Positions 63,750 through 64,000 of a DNA stretch of 64,000 nt are shown piece by piece. Positions within the stretch are counted from its first letter, which is position 1; each line of letters starts with the position of its first letter. The translations under genes and the position numbers were made by a program. Below the pieces are notes generated by a model that was given only the letters and a program-made list of their open reading frames with translations, made no database searches and was not told the DNA's origin. This DNA is from DATJBF01 sp035516795 (lineage in GTDB: Bacteria; Verrucomicrobiota; Verrucomicrobiia; Palsa-1439): the NCBI GenBank assembly GCA_035516795.1, contig DATIZX010000079.1, forward strand, positions 1 through 64,000, in the 5' to 3' direction.

Positions 63750-64000
63750 ATGGCACAGTTGACAGTCGTAGGAGAAGACAAGCCGCAGCAAGGACAGGCA
63801 CTTAGTCCGCGCGAAGAAGCCATTCGGCGGCTGAAAGCGAAGGGCATTCTTGATCCGGAAGGCAAGCCCATGCCCCGCCGGCAGTTTTTGGTGAGGCTGG
63901 CCCTGGCATGGATGACGTTTGCCGCAGCCGTAGGGGGCGGCCTCACCGCGCTTTTTGCGTTCATGATTCCGCGCGTCGATTTCACGAAGATCGATGTGTT
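63750..64000 (+). CDS. N-terminus of a probable Rieske-type iron-sulfur membrane protein
   Basis: The first 83 residues only; the gene continues beyond the right edge. A charged N-terminus with REEAIRRLKAKGILDPEGKP is followed by RRQFLVRLALAWMTFAAAVG, a twin-arginine-like signal/membrane helix as in Rieske proteins of bc complexes, then FAFMIPRVDFTKID. The cluster-binding motifs are not in the window, so the call rests on the N-terminal style and the neighbours. Confidence 0.55.
   Translation, partial: MAQLTVVGEDKPQQGQALSPREEAIRRLKAKGILDPEGKPMPRRQFLVRLALAWMTFAAAVGGGLTALFAFMIPRVDFTKIDV

Overview
The window looks like a chromosomal segment of a Gram-negative bacterium, most probably of the Planctomycetota-Verrucomicrobiota-Chlamydiota group and within it a soil or freshwater Verrucomicrobiota of the Pedosphaera/Limisphaerales type. 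This is inferred from moderately high GC, secreted multi-glycosidases, a very large signal-peptide protein of PKD and Hydin-type domains, HME-RND efflux with an outer-membrane channel, a PssA/Psd membrane-lipid pair, and a ferredoxin/HEAT/Rieske cluster. No rRNA or complete tRNA is present, so taxonomy is not proven.

Region 1 (1-20.5 kb, almost all minus strand) is an extracellular contractile injection system (eCIS, Afp/PVC type). In transcription order it reads: a sigma-54 enhancer-binding activator (18059-19468), a -24/-12 promoter, a small winged-helix-like protein, a NusG/RfaH-like elongation factor, a double-AAA ATPase (Afp15), a DUF4157 cargo protein ending in a cytidine-deaminase toxin domain, a DUF4255 cap protein with an extra beta domain, one large sheath, one tube protein, a tail-assembly-chaperone pair overlapping at a G7 slippery run followed by a stem-loop, a conserved adapter, LysM protein, gpD-like hub, gp5-like spike, PAAR tip, gp25 and baseplate J proteins. 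The second baseplate protein runs off the left edge. Tape measure and fibre genes are not seen and presumably lie further left. On the right the island ends with a frameshifted fragment of an SpvB/TcB-type insecticidal toxin gene and a short tRNA-3'-end-like sequence that may be an old attachment site.

Region 2 (20.7-28.2 kb, plus strand) is a polysaccharide-degradation pair: a 1947-residue secreted GH2-GH35-GH27 fusion and a GH51 arabinofuranosidase, suggesting attack on galactose- and arabinose-containing plant polymers. A broken HDOD-domain gene (28.3-29.2 kb) follows on the other strand.

Region 3 (29.3-43 kb) is an envelope efflux and sensing block: CzcA/CzcB/CzcC RND pump, YVTN beta-propeller protein and a MacA/MacB-like pair without an ATPase on the minus strand. 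Divergent from these are a PepSY-like periplasmic protein, an OmpR-type regulator, a histidine kinase and a stand-alone asparagine-synthetase-type domain protein.

Region 4 (43.3-64 kb) holds a 1913-residue PKD/Hydin-repeat surface protein, an aldo/keto reductase with a rhomboid-like membrane protein, an ECF-like sigma factor behind inverted repeats, YihY and LysE membrane proteins, PssA and Psd, HemW, Maf, a response regulator, a LemA/TPM-domain operon, small hypotheticals, a zinc-ribbon protein, and a redox cluster of a four-motif Fe-S protein, a HEAT-repeat protein and the start of a probable Rieske protein that runs off the right edge.
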